Shown: positions 42,021 to 53,279, counted from the stretch's first letter. The stretch: DNA of 54,271 bases from Pseudomonas citronellolis (GCF_029335315.1 NZ_JARJLT010000202.1:1-54271); one strand, 5' to 3'. Numbers and translations: made by a program. Notes: a model not told the origin generated them from the letters alone.

Positions 42021-42047
42021 GCAAACGCCGTCAGTGCAGGCGTTTGC
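42021..42047 (-). other. Hairpin enclosing the mtnA stop codon
   Basis: GCAAACGCC (42021-42029) and GGCGTTTGC (42039-42047) form a perfect 9-bp stem, and the stop codon of mtnA (42031-42033) lies in the loop. No T-run follows, so it may stabilise the 3' end rather than terminate. Confidence 0.5.
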
Positions 42048-43107
42048 GGCTCATCAGCTGGGCCATGCGCTCGGCGTCGGGACGTTCGACCACGCCGCGC
42101 TCGGTCACGATGGCGTCGATCAGGTCCGCCGGGGTCACATCGAACACCGGGTTGTAGGCATCCACTTCTGCCGCCACGCGCTTGCCGCCGATTTCCAGCA
42201 GCTCGCGGCCGTCGCGCTCCTCGATCGGGATGTCTTCGCCGCTCTCCAGGTTCATGTCGATGGTCGAGCTGGGCGCCACCACCATGAAACGCACGCCGTG
42301 GTGCATGGCGTTCACCGCCAGCTGGTAGGTGCCGATCTTGTTCGCCACGTCGCCGTTGGCGGTGATGCGGTCGGCGCCGACGATGACCCAGGTGATGCTC
42401 TCGGTCTTCATCAGGTGCGCCGCCGCGGCGTCGGCGTTGAGGGTCACCGGCACGCCTTCGTTGACCAGCTCCCAGGCGGTCAGGCGCGCCCCCTGCAGCC
42501 AGGGGCGGGTTTCGTCGGCGTAGATGCGCTCGACCAGGCCCTCCAGGTGCGCCGCGCGGATCACCCCGAGCGCGGTGCCGAAGCCGCCGGTGGCCAGGGC
42601 GCCGGTGTTGCAGTGGGTGAGGATCTTCTGCGGGCCGTCGTGCTGCTTGCGGATCAGCTCGACGCCGAGCTGGGCCATGGTCAGGTTGGCCTCGCGGTCG
42701 CTCTCGTGGATGGCGATGGCCTCGGCTTCCAGCACCTGCAGCGGGTCGTCGGTCGGTTTCAGGCGCTCCAGGCGATCGCGCATGCGGTTCAGCGCCCAGA
42801 ACAGGTTGACTGCGGTGGGCCGCGACTCGGCGAGCACCAGGAAGTCGTCTTCCAGGGCCTTGCGCCAGTCGCCGCCGACCAGCAGCCGCGCGCGCAGCCC
42901 GAGCACCAGGCCATAGGCGGCGGCGATGCCGATGGCCGGCGCGCCGCGCACGACCATCTGGCGGATCGCTTCGGCGACGCCGGCGGCGCTGTCGTAGCTC
43001 AGCCAGGTCTCTTCCAGCGGCAGCAGGCGCTGGTCCAGCAGACGAAGGGTGCCGTTGCGCCAATCAATGGCGGTGACCCGCTCGGCCGCCAACAGTCGCT
43101 CACGCAT
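42031..43107 (-). CDS. mtnA: Methylthioribose-1-phosphate isomerase
   Basis: Converts 5-methylthioribose 1-phosphate to the ribulose form in methionine salvage, 358 residues. It belongs to the eIF2B-like family, with [16 protein letters not shown] (52-67), [16 protein letters not shown] (catalytic Cys) and [11 protein letters not shown] (catalytic Asp). The ATG at 43107 follows the family N-terminus. It is divergent from mtaD, an earlier enzyme of the same pathway. Confidence 0.96.
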   Translation of the reverse strand: MRERLLAAERVTAIDWRNGTLRLLDQRLLPLEETWLSYDSAAGVAEAIRQMVVRGAPAIGIAAAYGLVLGLRARLLVGGDWRKALEDDFLVLAESRPTAVNLFWALNRMRDRLERLKPTDDPLQVLEAEAIAIHESDREANLTMAQLGVELIRKQHDGPQKILTHCNTGALATGGFGTALGVIRAAHLEGLVERIYADETRPWLQGARLTAWELVNEGVPVTLNADAAAAHLMKTESITWVIVGADRITANGDVANKIGTYQLAVNAMHHGVRFMVVAPSSTIDMNLESGEDIPIEERDGRELLEIGGKRVAAEVDAYNPVFDVTPADLIDAIVTERGVVERPDAERMAQLMSRKRLH

Positions 43108-43200
43108 GGAACACCTCTTCTGCTTTCTATCTATCCAGGTTCGGGCCGCGCTCGCCGGCGCGCCAACTTCGGCCCCGGGCGCGGCCCGGGAAAACCGCCG

Positions 43201-43238
43201 AGTATAACGAGCCGGAGGCGAAGGCGCTCGGGTATACT
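43201..43238. promoter_or_regulatory. Back-to-back mtnA and mtaD promoters
   Basis: Two TATACT -10 hexamers face away from each other: 43201-43206 on the minus strand (mtnA) and 43233-43238 on the plus strand (mtaD). Their -35 regions would share the 26 bases between. No good -35 hexamers are seen, which suggests activator dependence. Confidence 0.45.
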
Positions 43239-43273
43239 GCCGGCCACCCGTTGCCGCGCCGCAGGAAGCGCCC

Positions 43274-44599
43274 ATGCCCGAAGCCAAAGCCCCTCTCGAC
43301 CTGCTTCTGCTCCCGACCTGGATCGTTCCGGTGGAGCCCGCCGGCGTGGTCCTGCGCGATCACGCCCTGGGCATCCGCGATGGCCGCATCGCCCTGCTCG
43401 CCCCGCGCGCCGAGGCCCTGCGCCACCCGGCGGCGGAAACCCGCGAACTGCCGGGCATGCTGCTCGCCCCGGGCCTGGTCAACGCCCACGGCCACGCGGC
43501 CATGAGCCTGTTCCGCGGCCTGGCCGACGACCTGCCGCTGATGACCTGGCTGCAGGAGCACATCTGGCCGGCCGAGGCCAAGTGGGTCAACGAGGACTTC
43601 GTGCGCACCGGCAGCGAACTGGCCATCGCCGAGCAGATCCGCGGCGGCATCAGCTGCTTCTCGGACATGTACTTCCACCCGCGCATCACCTGCGAGGCCA
43701 TCCACGACAGCGGCGTCCGCGCCCAGGTGTGCACGCCGGTGCTGGACTTCCCGGTGCCCGGCGCCCGCGACGCCGGGGAAGCCATCCGCCAGGGCGTCGC
43801 GCTGTTCGACGACCTCAAGCACCACCCGCGCATCCGCGTGGCCTTCGGCCCGCACGCGCCCTACACGGTCAGCGACGACAAGCTGGAAAACGTGCTGATG
43901 CTGGCCGAGGAGCTGGACGCCGGCATCCAGATGCACGTCCACGAGACCTCCTTCGAAGTCCAGCAGGCGCTGGAGAAGAGCGCCGAACGCCCGCTCGCCC
44001 GCCTGCACCGCCTGGGCCTGCTCGGCCCGCGCTTCCAGGCCGTGCACATGACCCAGGTGAACGAGGAGGACCTGGCGCTGCTGGTCGAGACCAACAGCTC
44101 GGTGATCCACTGCCCGGAATCCAACCTCAAGCTGGCCAGCGGCTTCTGCCCGGTGGAGCGCCTGTGGCAGGCCGGGGTCAACGTGGCCATCGGCACCGAC
44201 GGCGCGGCCAGCAACAACGACCTCGACCTGCTCGGCGAGACCCGCACCGCCGCCCTGCTGGCCAAGGCCGTGGCCGGCCAGGCCACCGCCCTGGACGCCC
44301 ACCGCGCGCTGCGCATGGCCACCCTGAACGGCGCCCGCGCCCTGGGCCTGGAGCAGGAAATCGGCTCGCTGGAGCTGGGCAAGTCCGCCGACCTGGTCGC
44401 CTTCGACCTCTCAGGCCTGGCCCAGCAGCCGGTCTACGAGCCGGTTTCGCAACTGATCTACGCCAGCGGCCGCGACTGCGTGCGGCACCTCTGGGTCGGC
44501 GGCAAGCAGCTGCTCGACAGCGGCCGCCTGACGCGCCTGGACGAGGGCCGCCTGGCCGCCGAGGTCGGCGCCTGGGGCCGGCGCATCGCCGGCGCCTGA
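43274..44599 (+). CDS. mtaD: 5-methylthioadenosine / S-adenosylhomocysteine deaminase
   Basis: An amidohydrolase of the TRZ/ATZ family, 441 residues. His72 and His74 (NAHGHAAM) begin the metal site, [10 protein letters not shown] adds a further histidine, and [15 protein letters not shown] carries the metal-binding Asp. In Pseudomonas this enzyme deaminates methylthioadenosine to methylthioinosine, which a phosphorylase (not in this window) cleaves to the MtnA substrate. AGGA precedes the ATG. Confidence 0.9.
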   Translation: MPEAKAPLDLLLLPTWIVPVEPAGVVLRDHALGIRDGRIALLAPRAEALRHPAAETRELPGMLLAPGLVNAHGHAAMSLFRGLADDLPLMTWLQEHIWPAEAKWVNEDFVRTGSELAIAEQIRGGISCFSDMYFHPRITCEAIHDSGVRAQVCTPVLDFPVPGARDAGEAIRQGVALFDDLKHHPRIRVAFGPHAPYTVSDDKLENVLMLAEELDAGIQMHVHETSFEVQQALEKSAERPLARLHRLGLLGPRFQAVHMTQVNEEDLALLVETNSSVIHCPESNLKLASGFCPVERLWQAGVNVAIGTDGAASNNDLDLLGETRTAALLAKAVAGQATALDAHRALRMATLNGARALGLEQEIGSLELGKSADLVAFDLSGLAQQPVYEPVSQLIYASGRDCVRHLWVGGKQLLDSGRLTRLDEGRLAAEVGAWGRRIAGA

Positions 44600-44714
44600 A
44601 CACGCCGGGCGACGCTGCGACAATCTGTCCTGCGGCGCCCATCCGCCGCGCGAAGCTGGCATCATAGCCAGCCTGCGCGCCACGATTTCCCATGATTTGC
44701 AACGAAGGTACGCC

Positions 44715-45413
44715 ATGAGCAACGTCGACCACGCCGAGATCGCCAAATTCGAGGCCCTGGCCCATCGCTGGTGGGACCGCGAGAGCGAGTTCAAGCCGCT
44801 GCACGACATCAACCCGCTGCGCGTCAACTGGATCGACGAACGCGTCGGCCTGGCCGGCAAGAAGGTGCTGGACGTCGGCTGCGGCGGCGGCATCCTCAGC
44901 GAAGCCATGGCCCAGCGCGGTGCCACCGTCACCGGCATCGACATGGGCGAAGCGCCCCTGGCGGTGGCCCAGCTGCACCAGCTGGAATCCGGCGTCGAGG
45001 TGGAGTACCGGCGCATCACCGCCGAGCAGCTGGCCGAGGAAATGCCCGGCCAGTTCGACGTGGTCACCTGCCTGGAGATGCTCGAGCACGTGCCGGACCC
45101 GGCCTCGGTGATCCGCGCCTGCCACAAGATGGTCAAGCCCGGCGGCCAGGTGTTCTTCTCCACCATCAACCGCAACCCCAAGGCCTACCTGTTCGCCATC
45201 GTCGGCGCCGAGTACGTCATGCGCCTGCTGCCGCGCGGCACCCACGACTTCAAGAAGTTCATCCGCCCCTCCGAGCTGGGCGCCTGGTCGCGCGACGCGG
45301 GCCTGGCGGTGCAGGACATCATCGGCCTGACCTACAACCCGCTGACCAAGCACTACAAGCTGGCCAACGACGTCGACGTCAACTACATGATCCAGACCCT
45401 GCGCGAGGAATGA
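44715..45413 (+). CDS. ubiG: Ubiquinone O-methyltransferase
   Basis: SAM-dependent enzyme of 232 residues that does both O-methylations of ubiquinone synthesis. Motif I is VLDVGCGGG (51-59), and [20 protein letters not shown] is the UbiG N-terminal signature. The ATG at 44715 has GAAGG at 6 bases; an in-frame TTG 18 bases earlier is less likely. Its stop overlaps or abuts the start of the next gene. A small palindrome (44655-44672) precedes it. Confidence 0.96.
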   Translation: MSNVDHAEIAKFEALAHRWWDRESEFKPLHDINPLRVNWIDERVGLAGKKVLDVGCGGGILSEAMAQRGATVTGIDMGEAPLAVAQLHQLESGVEVEYRRITAEQLAEEMPGQFDVVTCLEMLEHVPDPASVIRACHKMVKPGGQVFFSTINRNPKAYLFAIVGAEYVMRLLPRGTHDFKKFIRPSELGAWSRDAGLAVQDIIGLTYNPLTKHYKLANDVDVNYMIQTLREE

Positions 45414-45418
45414 CGCCG

Positions 45419-46090
45419 ATGCAGCTCAGAGCGGTTCTCTTCGACATGGACGGCACCCTGCTGGACACAGCGCCGGACTTCATCGCCGTGTGCCAGGCCA
45501 TGCTGGCCGCCCACGGTCGGCCTGCGATCGACGACCAGCGCATCGCCGACGTGGTCTCCGGCGGCGCCCGCGCGATGGTCGCCGCGACCTTCGACATGGA
45601 CCCCGAAGCCCCCGGCTTCGAGGACCTGCGCCAGGAGTTCCTCGACCGCTACCAGGACCACTGCGCGGTCTACAGCCGGCTCTACGACGGCATGCCCGAA
45701 CTGCTGGAAAGCATCGAGCGGGCCAAGCTGATCTGGGGCGTGGTGACCAACAAGCCGGTGCGCTTCGCCGAGCCGATCATGCAGCAACTGGGCCTCGCCG
45801 AGCGCTCGGCGGTGCTGGTCTGCCCGGACCACGTGAAGCACAGCAAGCCCGACCCGGAACCGCTTCTGCTGGCCTGCCAGCAGATCGGCGTCGACCCGGC
45901 GCAGGTGCTGTTCATCGGCGACGACCTGCGCGACATCGAGTCCGGCCGTGCCGCCGGGACCAAGACCGCGGCGGTGCGCTACGGCTATATCCACCCCGAG
46001 GACAACCCCGCGCACTGGGGCGCCGACGTCATCGTCGACCACCCGCGCGACCTGCTGGCGGTGCTCGACCGCGCCCTCTGTTCCTGCTGA
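45419..46090 (+). CDS. mupP: N-acetylmuramic acid 6-phosphate phosphatase
   Basis: A HAD-family phosphatase of 223 residues. The nucleophile motif [10 protein letters not shown] has Asp9 and Asp11, and VVTNKP and [10 protein letters not shown] are motifs II and IV. In Pseudomonas MupP works in the cell-wall recycling route that bypasses de novo UDP-MurNAc synthesis. It was once annotated as phosphoglycolate phosphatase (Gph), which remains the alternative. The start at 45419 is set by family alignment and GAGGA at 9 bases; an ATG at 45410 overlaps the ubiG stop. Confidence 0.88.
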   Translation: MQLRAVLFDMDGTLLDTAPDFIAVCQAMLAAHGRPAIDDQRIADVVSGGARAMVAATFDMDPEAPGFEDLRQEFLDRYQDHCAVYSRLYDGMPELLESIERAKLIWGVVTNKPVRFAEPIMQQLGLAERSAVLVCPDHVKHSKPDPEPLLLACQQIGVDPAQVLFIGDDLRDIESGRAAGTKTAAVRYGYIHPEDNPAHWGADVIVDHPRDLLAVLDRALCSC

Positions 46091-46173
46091 ACCGACCTCA
46101 AGCCACGAGCCGCGAGCCCAAGCCCCACAAGGCGCTTGCGGCTTGACGCTTGCCGTTCTCCGAAGGAGTTAGC

Positions 46174-46917
46174 ATGTTCCAGTATTCCGCCCGCCCCGAC
46201 CTGCTCAAGGACCGGGTGATCCTGGTCACCGGCGCCGGCCGCGGCATCGGCGCCGCCGCCGCGCGGGCCTACGCGGCCCACGGCGCCACCGTGCTGCTGC
46301 TGGGCAAGTCCGAGGAAAACCTCAACGAGACCTACGACCAGATCGAGGCCGCCGGCCATCCGCAGCCGGTGGTGATCCCCTTCAACCTGGAAACCGCCCA
46401 GCCGCACCAGTACGACGAACTGGCGGCGACCATCGAGAAGGAATGCGGATGCCTCGACGGCCTGCTGCACAACGCCTCGATCCTCGGCCTGCGCTCGCCC
46501 ATCGAGCAGATCTCCGGGGAAAACTTCATGCGCGTCATGCAGGTCAACGTCAACGCGGTGTTCATGCTCACCCACGCCATGCTGCCGCTGCTCAAGCTGG
46601 CCGAGAACGCCTCGGTGATCTTCACCTCCAGCAGCGTCGGGCGTAAGGGCCGCGCCTACTGGGGCGCCTACGCGGTGTCCAAGTTCGCCACCGAGGGCCT
46701 GATGCAGGTGATGGCCGACGAGTGCGACGGCACCAACGCCGTCCGCGCCAACAGCGTCAACCCTGGCGCCACCCGTACCAGCATGCGCGCCATGGCCTAC
46801 CCGGGCGAGAACCCGGCGAACAACCCGGCGCCCGACGAGATCATGCCGGTGTACCTGTACCTGATGGGCCCCGACAGCCTCGACGTCAACGGCCAGGCCT
46901 TCGACGCCCAGGCCTGA
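46174..46917 (+). CDS. SDR oxidoreductase, YciK family
   Basis: A 247-residue short-chain dehydrogenase. TGAGRGIG (19-26) binds the cofactor, HNAS replaces the usual NNAG, and the catalytic pair is in YAVSK. It matches the YciK group, whose substrate is unknown. The ATG at 46174 has AAGGAG at 5 bases. It lies downstream of ubiG-mupP on the same strand, 83 bp away. Confidence 0.9.
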   Translation: MFQYSARPDLLKDRVILVTGAGRGIGAAAARAYAAHGATVLLLGKSEENLNETYDQIEAAGHPQPVVIPFNLETAQPHQYDELAATIEKECGCLDGLLHNASILGLRSPIEQISGENFMRVMQVNVNAVFMLTHAMLPLLKLAENASVIFTSSSVGRKGRAYWGAYAVSKFATEGLMQVMADECDGTNAVRANSVNPGATRTSMRAMAYPGENPANNPAPDEIMPVYLYLMGPDSLDVNGQAFDAQA

Positions 46918-47161
46918 TCCCTCCGGGGCGGTCGCCCGACCGCCCCGCCGGTTTTCCGGCTCGCCCGGATACAACCACCCGCCACATCCCGCGTTTTTCG
47001 CCATCATTTTGACATCGCTCACAGCGGTAGTTTGTCCCACCCAGGAACAAAGCCTCCGTCAGACGGTCATTAAGGCCACCAGTCAGAACTTTCCGCGGGT
47101 TGGCACGAAAATAGCTCAGCCCTCAGTGTCGCCGTTTTTGCGCCAGAGGTCGCCACGCGTC

Positions 47162-48088
47162 ATGGCCCCGCCCAAGCAGTCCAACACCATCGATTTCGAC
47201 ACCGCCAAGCTCCAGCGTCTGGCGCTCGGCGAAAGCCGCACGCGCAACCGCCGCCAGGTCAGCCTGACCGAGGTGCGCCGGCAGCTCGGCCTGCAATTGC
47301 AGACCAGCCTCGAGGCCGAACGCATCCTCGCCCTGTTCTTCCGCGAACTGCAGGCGCTGCTGCCCCTGGACCACCTGAGCTACCAGCACAGCGGCGCCGA
47401 CCTGCGCCTGGAATTCGGCGAGCCGGGCAACCACAGCGCCACCTATCACCTGACCCACGCCGGCGAATACCTCGGCGAACTGGGCTTCCGCCGCCGCCGG
47501 CCGTTCAGCGAGGCCGAGCTCGGCCAGCTGGAAAGCCTGATCGCCAGCCTGCTCTACCCGCTGCGCAACGCCCTGCTCTACCGGGCGGCGATCCAGGCGG
47601 CGCTGCGCGACGCGCTGACCGGCACCGGCAACCGCATCGCCATGGACCAGGCCCTGGGCCGCGAAGTCGAGCTGGCGCGGCGCAACCTGCAGCCGCTGTC
47701 GGTGCTGATGCTCGATCTCGACCACTTCAAGAACATCAACGACCAGTACGGCCACAGCCACGGCGACGAGGCCCTGCGCAGCGTCGCCGACGCGCTCAAG
47801 GCCAGCCTGCGCAATGTCGACATGGTCTTCCGCTTCGGCGGCGAGGAGTTCCTCGTGCTGCTCTCCAACACCCCCGGCAGCAGCGCCGCGCAGGTGGGCG
47901 AGCGGCTGCGGCATGCCGTCGAGCACCTGCAGTTTGCCGTCGACGGCAAAAGGGTGCCGCTGTCGATCAGCCTCGGCTGCGCCACGCTGATCGCCGGCGA
48001 GAACGTCGACGACCTGCTGCACCGCGCCGACGCCGCGCTCTACGCCGCCAAGCGCGACGGCCGCAACCGCCTGGCCAGCGCCGGCTGA
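47162..48088 (+). CDS. GGDEF-domain diguanylate cyclase
   Basis: Makes cyclic di-GMP from GTP, 308 residues. The active-site motif is GGEEF (226-230) and an allosteric I-site RNVD (217-220) lies exactly five residues before it, so the enzyme should be active and product-inhibited. The N-terminal 130 residues form an unassigned, GAF-like soluble domain without membrane helices. The ATG at 47162 fits the conserved N-terminus; the frame is open to 47009. The 244 bp upstream hold no other gene. Confidence 0.92.
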   Translation: MAPPKQSNTIDFDTAKLQRLALGESRTRNRRQVSLTEVRRQLGLQLQTSLEAERILALFFRELQALLPLDHLSYQHSGADLRLEFGEPGNHSATYHLTHAGEYLGELGFRRRRPFSEAELGQLESLIASLLYPLRNALLYRAAIQAALRDALTGTGNRIAMDQALGREVELARRNLQPLSVLMLDLDHFKNINDQYGHSHGDEALRSVADALKASLRNVDMVFRFGGEEFLVLLSNTPGSSAAQVGERLRHAVEHLQFAVDGKRVPLSISLGCATLIAGENVDDLLHRADAALYAAKRDGRNRLASAG

Positions 48089-48103
48089 TTGCGCCGGGCA
48101 AAA

Positions 48104-48129
48104 AAAAGGGGCTCCGAGGAGCCCCTTTT
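48104..48129. terminator. Bidirectional terminator between the cyclase gene and rluB
   Basis: AAAAGGGGCTCC-GA-GGAGCCCCTTTT, a strong stem with A and T runs on both sides, serves two convergent genes. Confidence 0.92.
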
Positions 48130-48143
48130 GCATTGCTGTCGCC

Positions 48144-49649
48144 TTAGCGCTTGAAGCCCGGACGCATGCCGTCACCGGCCGCCTGCGGACGGCGCTTGTT
48201 CAGCGGCTTGCGCACCACCGGCTTGGACGGACGCTGCTCACCCTCGGCGCTCGGCTTGGCCGGACGCGGGCGCGGCGTATCGCCAGCCGGCGCCTTGCCA
48301 CGACCTTCCGGACGCGGCGCGCGGGCCGGGCGATCGGAATCCTGGCGCGGGGCACGAGCCGGGCGATCGGAGTCCTTGCGCGGGCCACGGGCCGGGCGAT
48401 CCGAATCCTGACGCGGAGCGCGAGCCGGACGATCCGAATCCTGACGCGGACCACGAGCCGGACGATCCGAATCCTGACGCGGGCCACGAGCCGGACGATC
48501 CGAATCCTGACGCGGAGCGCGAGCCGGGCGATCCGAATCCTGACGCGGACCACGGGCCGGACGATCCGAATCCTGACGCGGACCACGGGCCGGACGATCG
48601 GCGTCCTGGCGCGGACCACGGGCCGGACGATCGGCGTCCTGGCGCGGACCACGGGCCGGACGATCGGCGTCCTGGCGCGGACCACGGGCCGGACGCTCGC
48701 TGGCACCCGGACGCGGGCTACGGGCCGGACGCTCGCCTTCGAAGGACTCCTTGCGCTGGCGGTTGCCGCGACCGGCATCCGGGCGCTCGCTGCGCGCCAG
48801 CGGCTTGGACAGCTTGCGCTGCTGGCGTTCGAGCTTGTCCTTGGCCTTGGTGGTCATTTCCGGCAGTTTCACCGGCTTCAGGCCGACTTCCTCGCTGAGG
48901 ATGTCCAGCTCGCGCTGGTCCATTTCGCGGAAACGCCCCATAGTCAGCTCGGAGGTGAGGAACACCGGGCCGAAGCGCACGCGCTTCAGGCGGCTCACCA
49001 CCACGCCCTGGGACTCCCACAGGCGACGCACTTCGCGGTTACGGCCTTCCATCACCACCACGTGGTACCAGTGGTTGAAACCTTCGCCGCCCGGCGCCTG
49101 CTGGATGTCGCTGAACTTGGCCGGGCCGTCTTCCAGCATCACGCCGGCTTTCAGGCGCTCGATCATTTCCTCGTCGACTTCGCCACGTACGCGCACGGCG
49201 TATTCGCGGTCCATCTCGTAGGAGGGGTGCATCAGGCGGTTGGCCAGCTCACCGTCGGTGGTGAACAGCAGCAGCCCGGTGGTGTTGATGTCCAGGCGGC
49301 CGACGTTGATCCAGCGGCCGCTGCGCAGGCGCGGCAGACGCTCGAACACGGTGGGGCGGCCTTCCGGGTCGTCGCGGGTGCAGACTTCGCCTTCGGGCTT
49401 GTTGTAGATCAGTACGCGGCGCACGTGCTCTTCGGCCTGCTCGCGGCGGATCAGGTGCTCGTCGACGGCGATGGCGTCGTTGCTCTCCACGCGCTGGCCG
49501 AGGCTGGCGACCACGCCATTGACCTTGACCCGGCCTTCTTCGATCCAGGCCTCGACGTCACGGCGCGAGCCGACGCCCAGGCGGGCCAGGACCTTCTGCA
49601 GCTTTTCGCCGGAGGGGGAAATTTCTGTGGTTTCGTGCGTGTCGTTCAT
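48144..49649 (-). CDS. rluB: 23S rRNA pseudouridine(2605) synthase with long repeat tail
   Basis: A 501-residue RsuA/RluB-family enzyme. The S4 RNA-binding domain spans about 15-62 ([20 protein letters not shown]), and catalytic Asp120 is in GRLDINTTG. The enzyme core ends near residue 265. The remainder is a basic tail holding about twelve copies of an 11-residue unit [11 protein letters not shown] (319-450), then a Lys/Arg-rich end. The tail is much longer than in E. coli RluB (about 290 residues). The ATG at 49649 has GGGAGG upstream. Confidence 0.94.
   Translation of the reverse strand: MNDTHETTEISPSGEKLQKVLARLGVGSRRDVEAWIEEGRVKVNGVVASLGQRVESNDAIAVDEHLIRREQAEEHVRRVLIYNKPEGEVCTRDDPEGRPTVFERLPRLRSGRWINVGRLDINTTGLLLFTTDGELANRLMHPSYEMDREYAVRVRGEVDEEMIERLKAGVMLEDGPAKFSDIQQAPGGEGFNHWYHVVVMEGRNREVRRLWESQGVVVSRLKRVRFGPVFLTSELTMGRFREMDQRELDILSEEVGLKPVKLPEMTTKAKDKLERQQRKLSKPLARSERPDAGRGNRQRKESFEGERPARSPRPGASERPARGPRQDADRPARGPRQDADRPARGPRQDADRPARGPRQDSDRPARGPRQDSDRPARAPRQDSDRPARGPRQDSDRPARGPRQDSDRPARAPRQDSDRPARGPRKDSDRPARAPRQDSDRPARAPRPEGRGKAPAGDTPRPRPAKPSAEGEQRPSKPVVRKPLNKRRPQAAGDGMRPGFKR
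48300..48695 (-). repeat. 33-bp in-frame tandem repeat inside rluB
   Basis: About twelve head-to-tail copies of a 33-bp unit encode RPAR(G/A)PR(Q/K)D(A/S)D. The three copies at the 5' end of the gene carry Ala at position 10 and the later ones Ser, which shows block duplication. Copy number is likely to vary between strains. Confidence 0.93.
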
Positions 49650-49787
49650 CTGGGCACCTCCCGGTGTGTCATGCAACGAAGAAAAAGGTCGCGCATCATA
49701 CGCGCTTGGGCGCGGTAAAGCACCGTCCATGATCGGGAAAGCCTAGCCGTTTTTATCCGTCCCGCCGTTTCGCCAGGGAGAAACCCG

Positions 49788-50237
49788 TTGCACGACGATT
49801 CCGCCTTCACCGGCGCCAAGCTGGCGCTGTTCCACGCCGATCACCTGGTGGTGTACCTGCGCGACGCCAAACCCGGCATCCCCTTCCCCGCCTGCTGGGA
49901 TTTCCCCGGTGGCGGCCGCGAAGGTACGGAAAGCCCGGTGGAATGCGCGCTGCGCGAACTGCACGAGGAGTTCTCGATACGCCTGGATGGCGCACGCATC
50001 GAATGGCAACGGCGCTACCGCGCCACCCACGGTCCGGCGCCCTGGGCCTGGTTCATGGTGGCGCGGCTGGACGCGGCGGAGTTCGCCGCGATCCGCTTCG
50101 GCGACGAAGGGCAGTACTGGCGACTGATGAAGGTGGAGGAATACCTCGGCCTGGACGCGGGCGAGGCGGTTCCCTACCTGCAGGAGCGGTTGCGGAATTA
50201 CCTGGAAGATAACGGCACTCCGGCCAACGGCGGATAA
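49788..50237 (+). CDS. NUDIX hydrolase
   Basis: A 149-residue NUDIX protein that should cleave a nucleoside diphosphate linked to another group. The box runs from Gly42 to Glu61 (G-x5-E-x7-RELHEE) and is intact except that Phe replaces the usual Gly after EE. Substrate unknown. The start is TTG at 49788 with GGGAG seven bases upstream. The last codons and the stop lie inside the left arm of a repeat. Confidence 0.87.
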   Translation: MHDDSAFTGAKLALFHADHLVVYLRDAKPGIPFPACWDFPGGGREGTESPVECALRELHEEFSIRLDGARIEWQRRYRATHGPAPWAWFMVARLDAAEFAAIRFGDEGQYWRLMKVEEYLGLDAGEAVPYLQERLRNYLEDNGTPANGG

Positions 50238-50306
50238 CCGCGAACGGTTATGCGCCCTACACACCCACCCTTCGTAGGGCGCATAACGCCTATGGCGTTA
50301 TCCGCC
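50229..50306. repeat. Long inverted repeat of the GGCGGATAAC/GTAGGGCGC type
   Basis: Arms at 50229-50260 and 50274-50306 are near-perfect inverted copies (about 32 bases). Each also has internal symmetry (GGATAAC...GTTATGC). The centre is ACACCCACCCTTC. It resembles dispersed intergenic repeats of Pseudomonas and lies between the convergent NUDIX and eda genes. Confidence 0.8.
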
Positions 50307-50331
50307 GCTGACCTCGGCCGCCGGCGTACAT

Positions 50332-50356
50332 AAAAAAGCCCGGCACAAGGCCGGGC
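50332..50356 (-). terminator. Terminator after eda
   Basis: On the minus strand GCCCGG-N7-CCGGGC is followed by TTTTTT, 20 bases past the eda stop. Confidence 0.9.
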
Positions 50357-50376
50357 ACGTCCGATCGTGGGACAGC

Positions 50377-51027
50377 TCAGTGTCTATCGAGCAGCGCCAG
50401 GGCCTCGCGCGACAGGCGCTCGACCGTGGCCCAGTCACCGCTGGCGATGGCCGCCTTGGGCAGCATCCAGCTGCCGCCCACGCACATCACGTTGTCCAGG
50501 CGGTAATAGTCGTTCAGGTTGTCCGCGCCGACGCCGCCGGTCGGGCAGAAGCGCACTTCCGGGAAGGGACCGCCGAAGGCCTTGAGCGCCTCGACGCCGC
50601 CGCACACCTTGGCCGGGAACAGCTTGAAGCGGCGCAGGCCATGGCGATAGGCGGCCATGATCTCGGAGGCGGTGGCCACGCCGGGCAGCAGCGGCACCGG
50701 GCGGGTCACCGCGTGCTGCAGCAGCTCTTCGGTGCAACCGGGGGTGACGATGAACTGTGCGCCGGCCTCTTCGGCCTGGCGGAAGGTTTCCGGGTCCAGC
50801 ACGGTGCCGGCGCCGATGCACAGCTCCGGGCGCTGCTGCGCCAGGGTGCGGATCGCGCTCAGGCCGAGCGCGGTGCGCAGGGTCACTTCCAGCACGGTGA
50901 TGCCGCCGGCGGCCAGGGCGTCGGCCATGGGCAGGATGTCCTGTTCGCGATCGATGGTGATCACCGGCAGGATGCGGGCGCGCTCGGCGAGGGCGTCGAT
51001 GCGCTGGATGTGGGGATCAAGGCTCAT
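50377..51027 (-). CDS. eda: KDPG/KHG aldolase
   Basis: Splits 2-keto-3-deoxy-6-phosphogluconate to pyruvate and glyceraldehyde 3-phosphate, the last step of the Entner-Doudoroff pathway, 216 residues. Glu47 in VLEVTLRT and the Schiff-base Lys135 in FKLFPAK are present, as are GAGTVLDPE and ATASEIMAA. It starts 19 bases after pgl on the same strand, so zwf-pgl-eda form one unit. Confidence 0.96.
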   Translation of the reverse strand: MSLDPHIQRIDALAERARILPVITIDREQDILPMADALAAGGITVLEVTLRTALGLSAIRTLAQQRPELCIGAGTVLDPETFRQAEEAGAQFIVTPGCTEELLQHAVTRPVPLLPGVATASEIMAAYRHGLRRFKLFPAKVCGGVEALKAFGGPFPEVRFCPTGGVGADNLNDYYRLDNVMCVGGSWMLPKAAIASGDWATVERLSREALALLDRH

Positions 51028-51046
51028 GGTGCGGTAACTCCGTGCC

Positions 51047-51746
51047 TCAGGGGCACCAGTGGATCGACAGGGGGGCGCGGAGGAAGGCGCCCACCGGCAT
51101 GCGTGTTTCGTCGGCGGCCAGCGCCGCCTTCAGGGTGGCCAGCTTGGCCTCGCCCTGGATCGCCAGCAGCTGCACCCGCGAAGCGGCCAGCAACGCGCGG
51201 CTGAGGGTGATGCGCTGGTGCGGCACGCTCGGCGCCCAGGCCGGCAGGCACTGGCGCGCGCCGCTCGGGTCGAGCGCCTCGGCCAGGCCCGGGCTGGCCG
51301 GGAACAGCGAGGCGGTGTGACCATCGTCGCCCATGCCCAGCACCAGCACGTCGATCGGCAGGGCCAGCTCGGCGACCTGGCGGTCGGCGATGGCCGCGGC
51401 CTCTTCCAGGCTCGCCGCCGAGTGGTACAGGCCGCAGAACAGCGCCTTGGCCGCCGCGCCCTTGAGCAGGTGGCGACGCACCAGGCCGGCGTTGCTGTCC
51501 GGGTGCGACTCGGGCACCCAGCGCTCGTCGGCCAGGGTCACGGTCACCTTGTCCCAGGCCAGGACCTCGCCGCTCAGCGCTTCGAGGAACGCCACCGGGC
51601 TGCGCCCGCCGGACACCGCCAGCAACGCGTGGCCGCGCTCGGCGATGGCCGCGCGCAGCTGCTCGGCCACCCCGGCAGCCAGCCCACGGGCCTGCGCCAC
51701 CGGGCTTTCCCAGGCCGTCCAGCGCACGCCGGCCGGCAGATTCAGA

Positions 51747-51760
<14 letters not shown>
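51047..51760 (-). CDS. pgl: 6-phosphogluconolactonase
   Basis: Hydrolyses 6-phosphogluconolactone, 237 residues. [15 protein letters not shown] (46-60), [17 protein letters not shown] and [14 protein letters not shown] are the DevB/Pgl motifs. Its start overlaps the end of zwf by 14 bases, so translation is coupled to that gene. Confidence 0.95.
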
Positions 51761-53216
<1,456 letters not shown>

Positions 53217-53224
53217 TTGTTATT
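53217..53224 (-). promoter_or_regulatory. Possible Crc/Hfq motif at the zwf start
   Basis: On the minus strand AATAACAA fits AANAANAA and touches the ATG, occupying the place of the ribosome-binding site. Binding by Hfq with Crc would block zwf translation when preferred carbon sources are present. Confidence 0.45.
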
Positions 53225-53279
53225 ACCAACCAGATTTTGAGGAACATTTGCCGAATTCACCGCGTCATTAAGGCAAAAA

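Noticed and set aside
46091-46173. GC-rich repeats (GCTTGCGGCTTGACGCTTG) between mupP and the SDR gene
   Set aside because: Short imperfect direct repeats without a clear stem or known element; too weak to call.
48300-48695. The 33-bp repeat as a CRISPR array
   Set aside because: The units are contiguous with no unique spacers and stay in frame with rluB, so they form a coding minisatellite.
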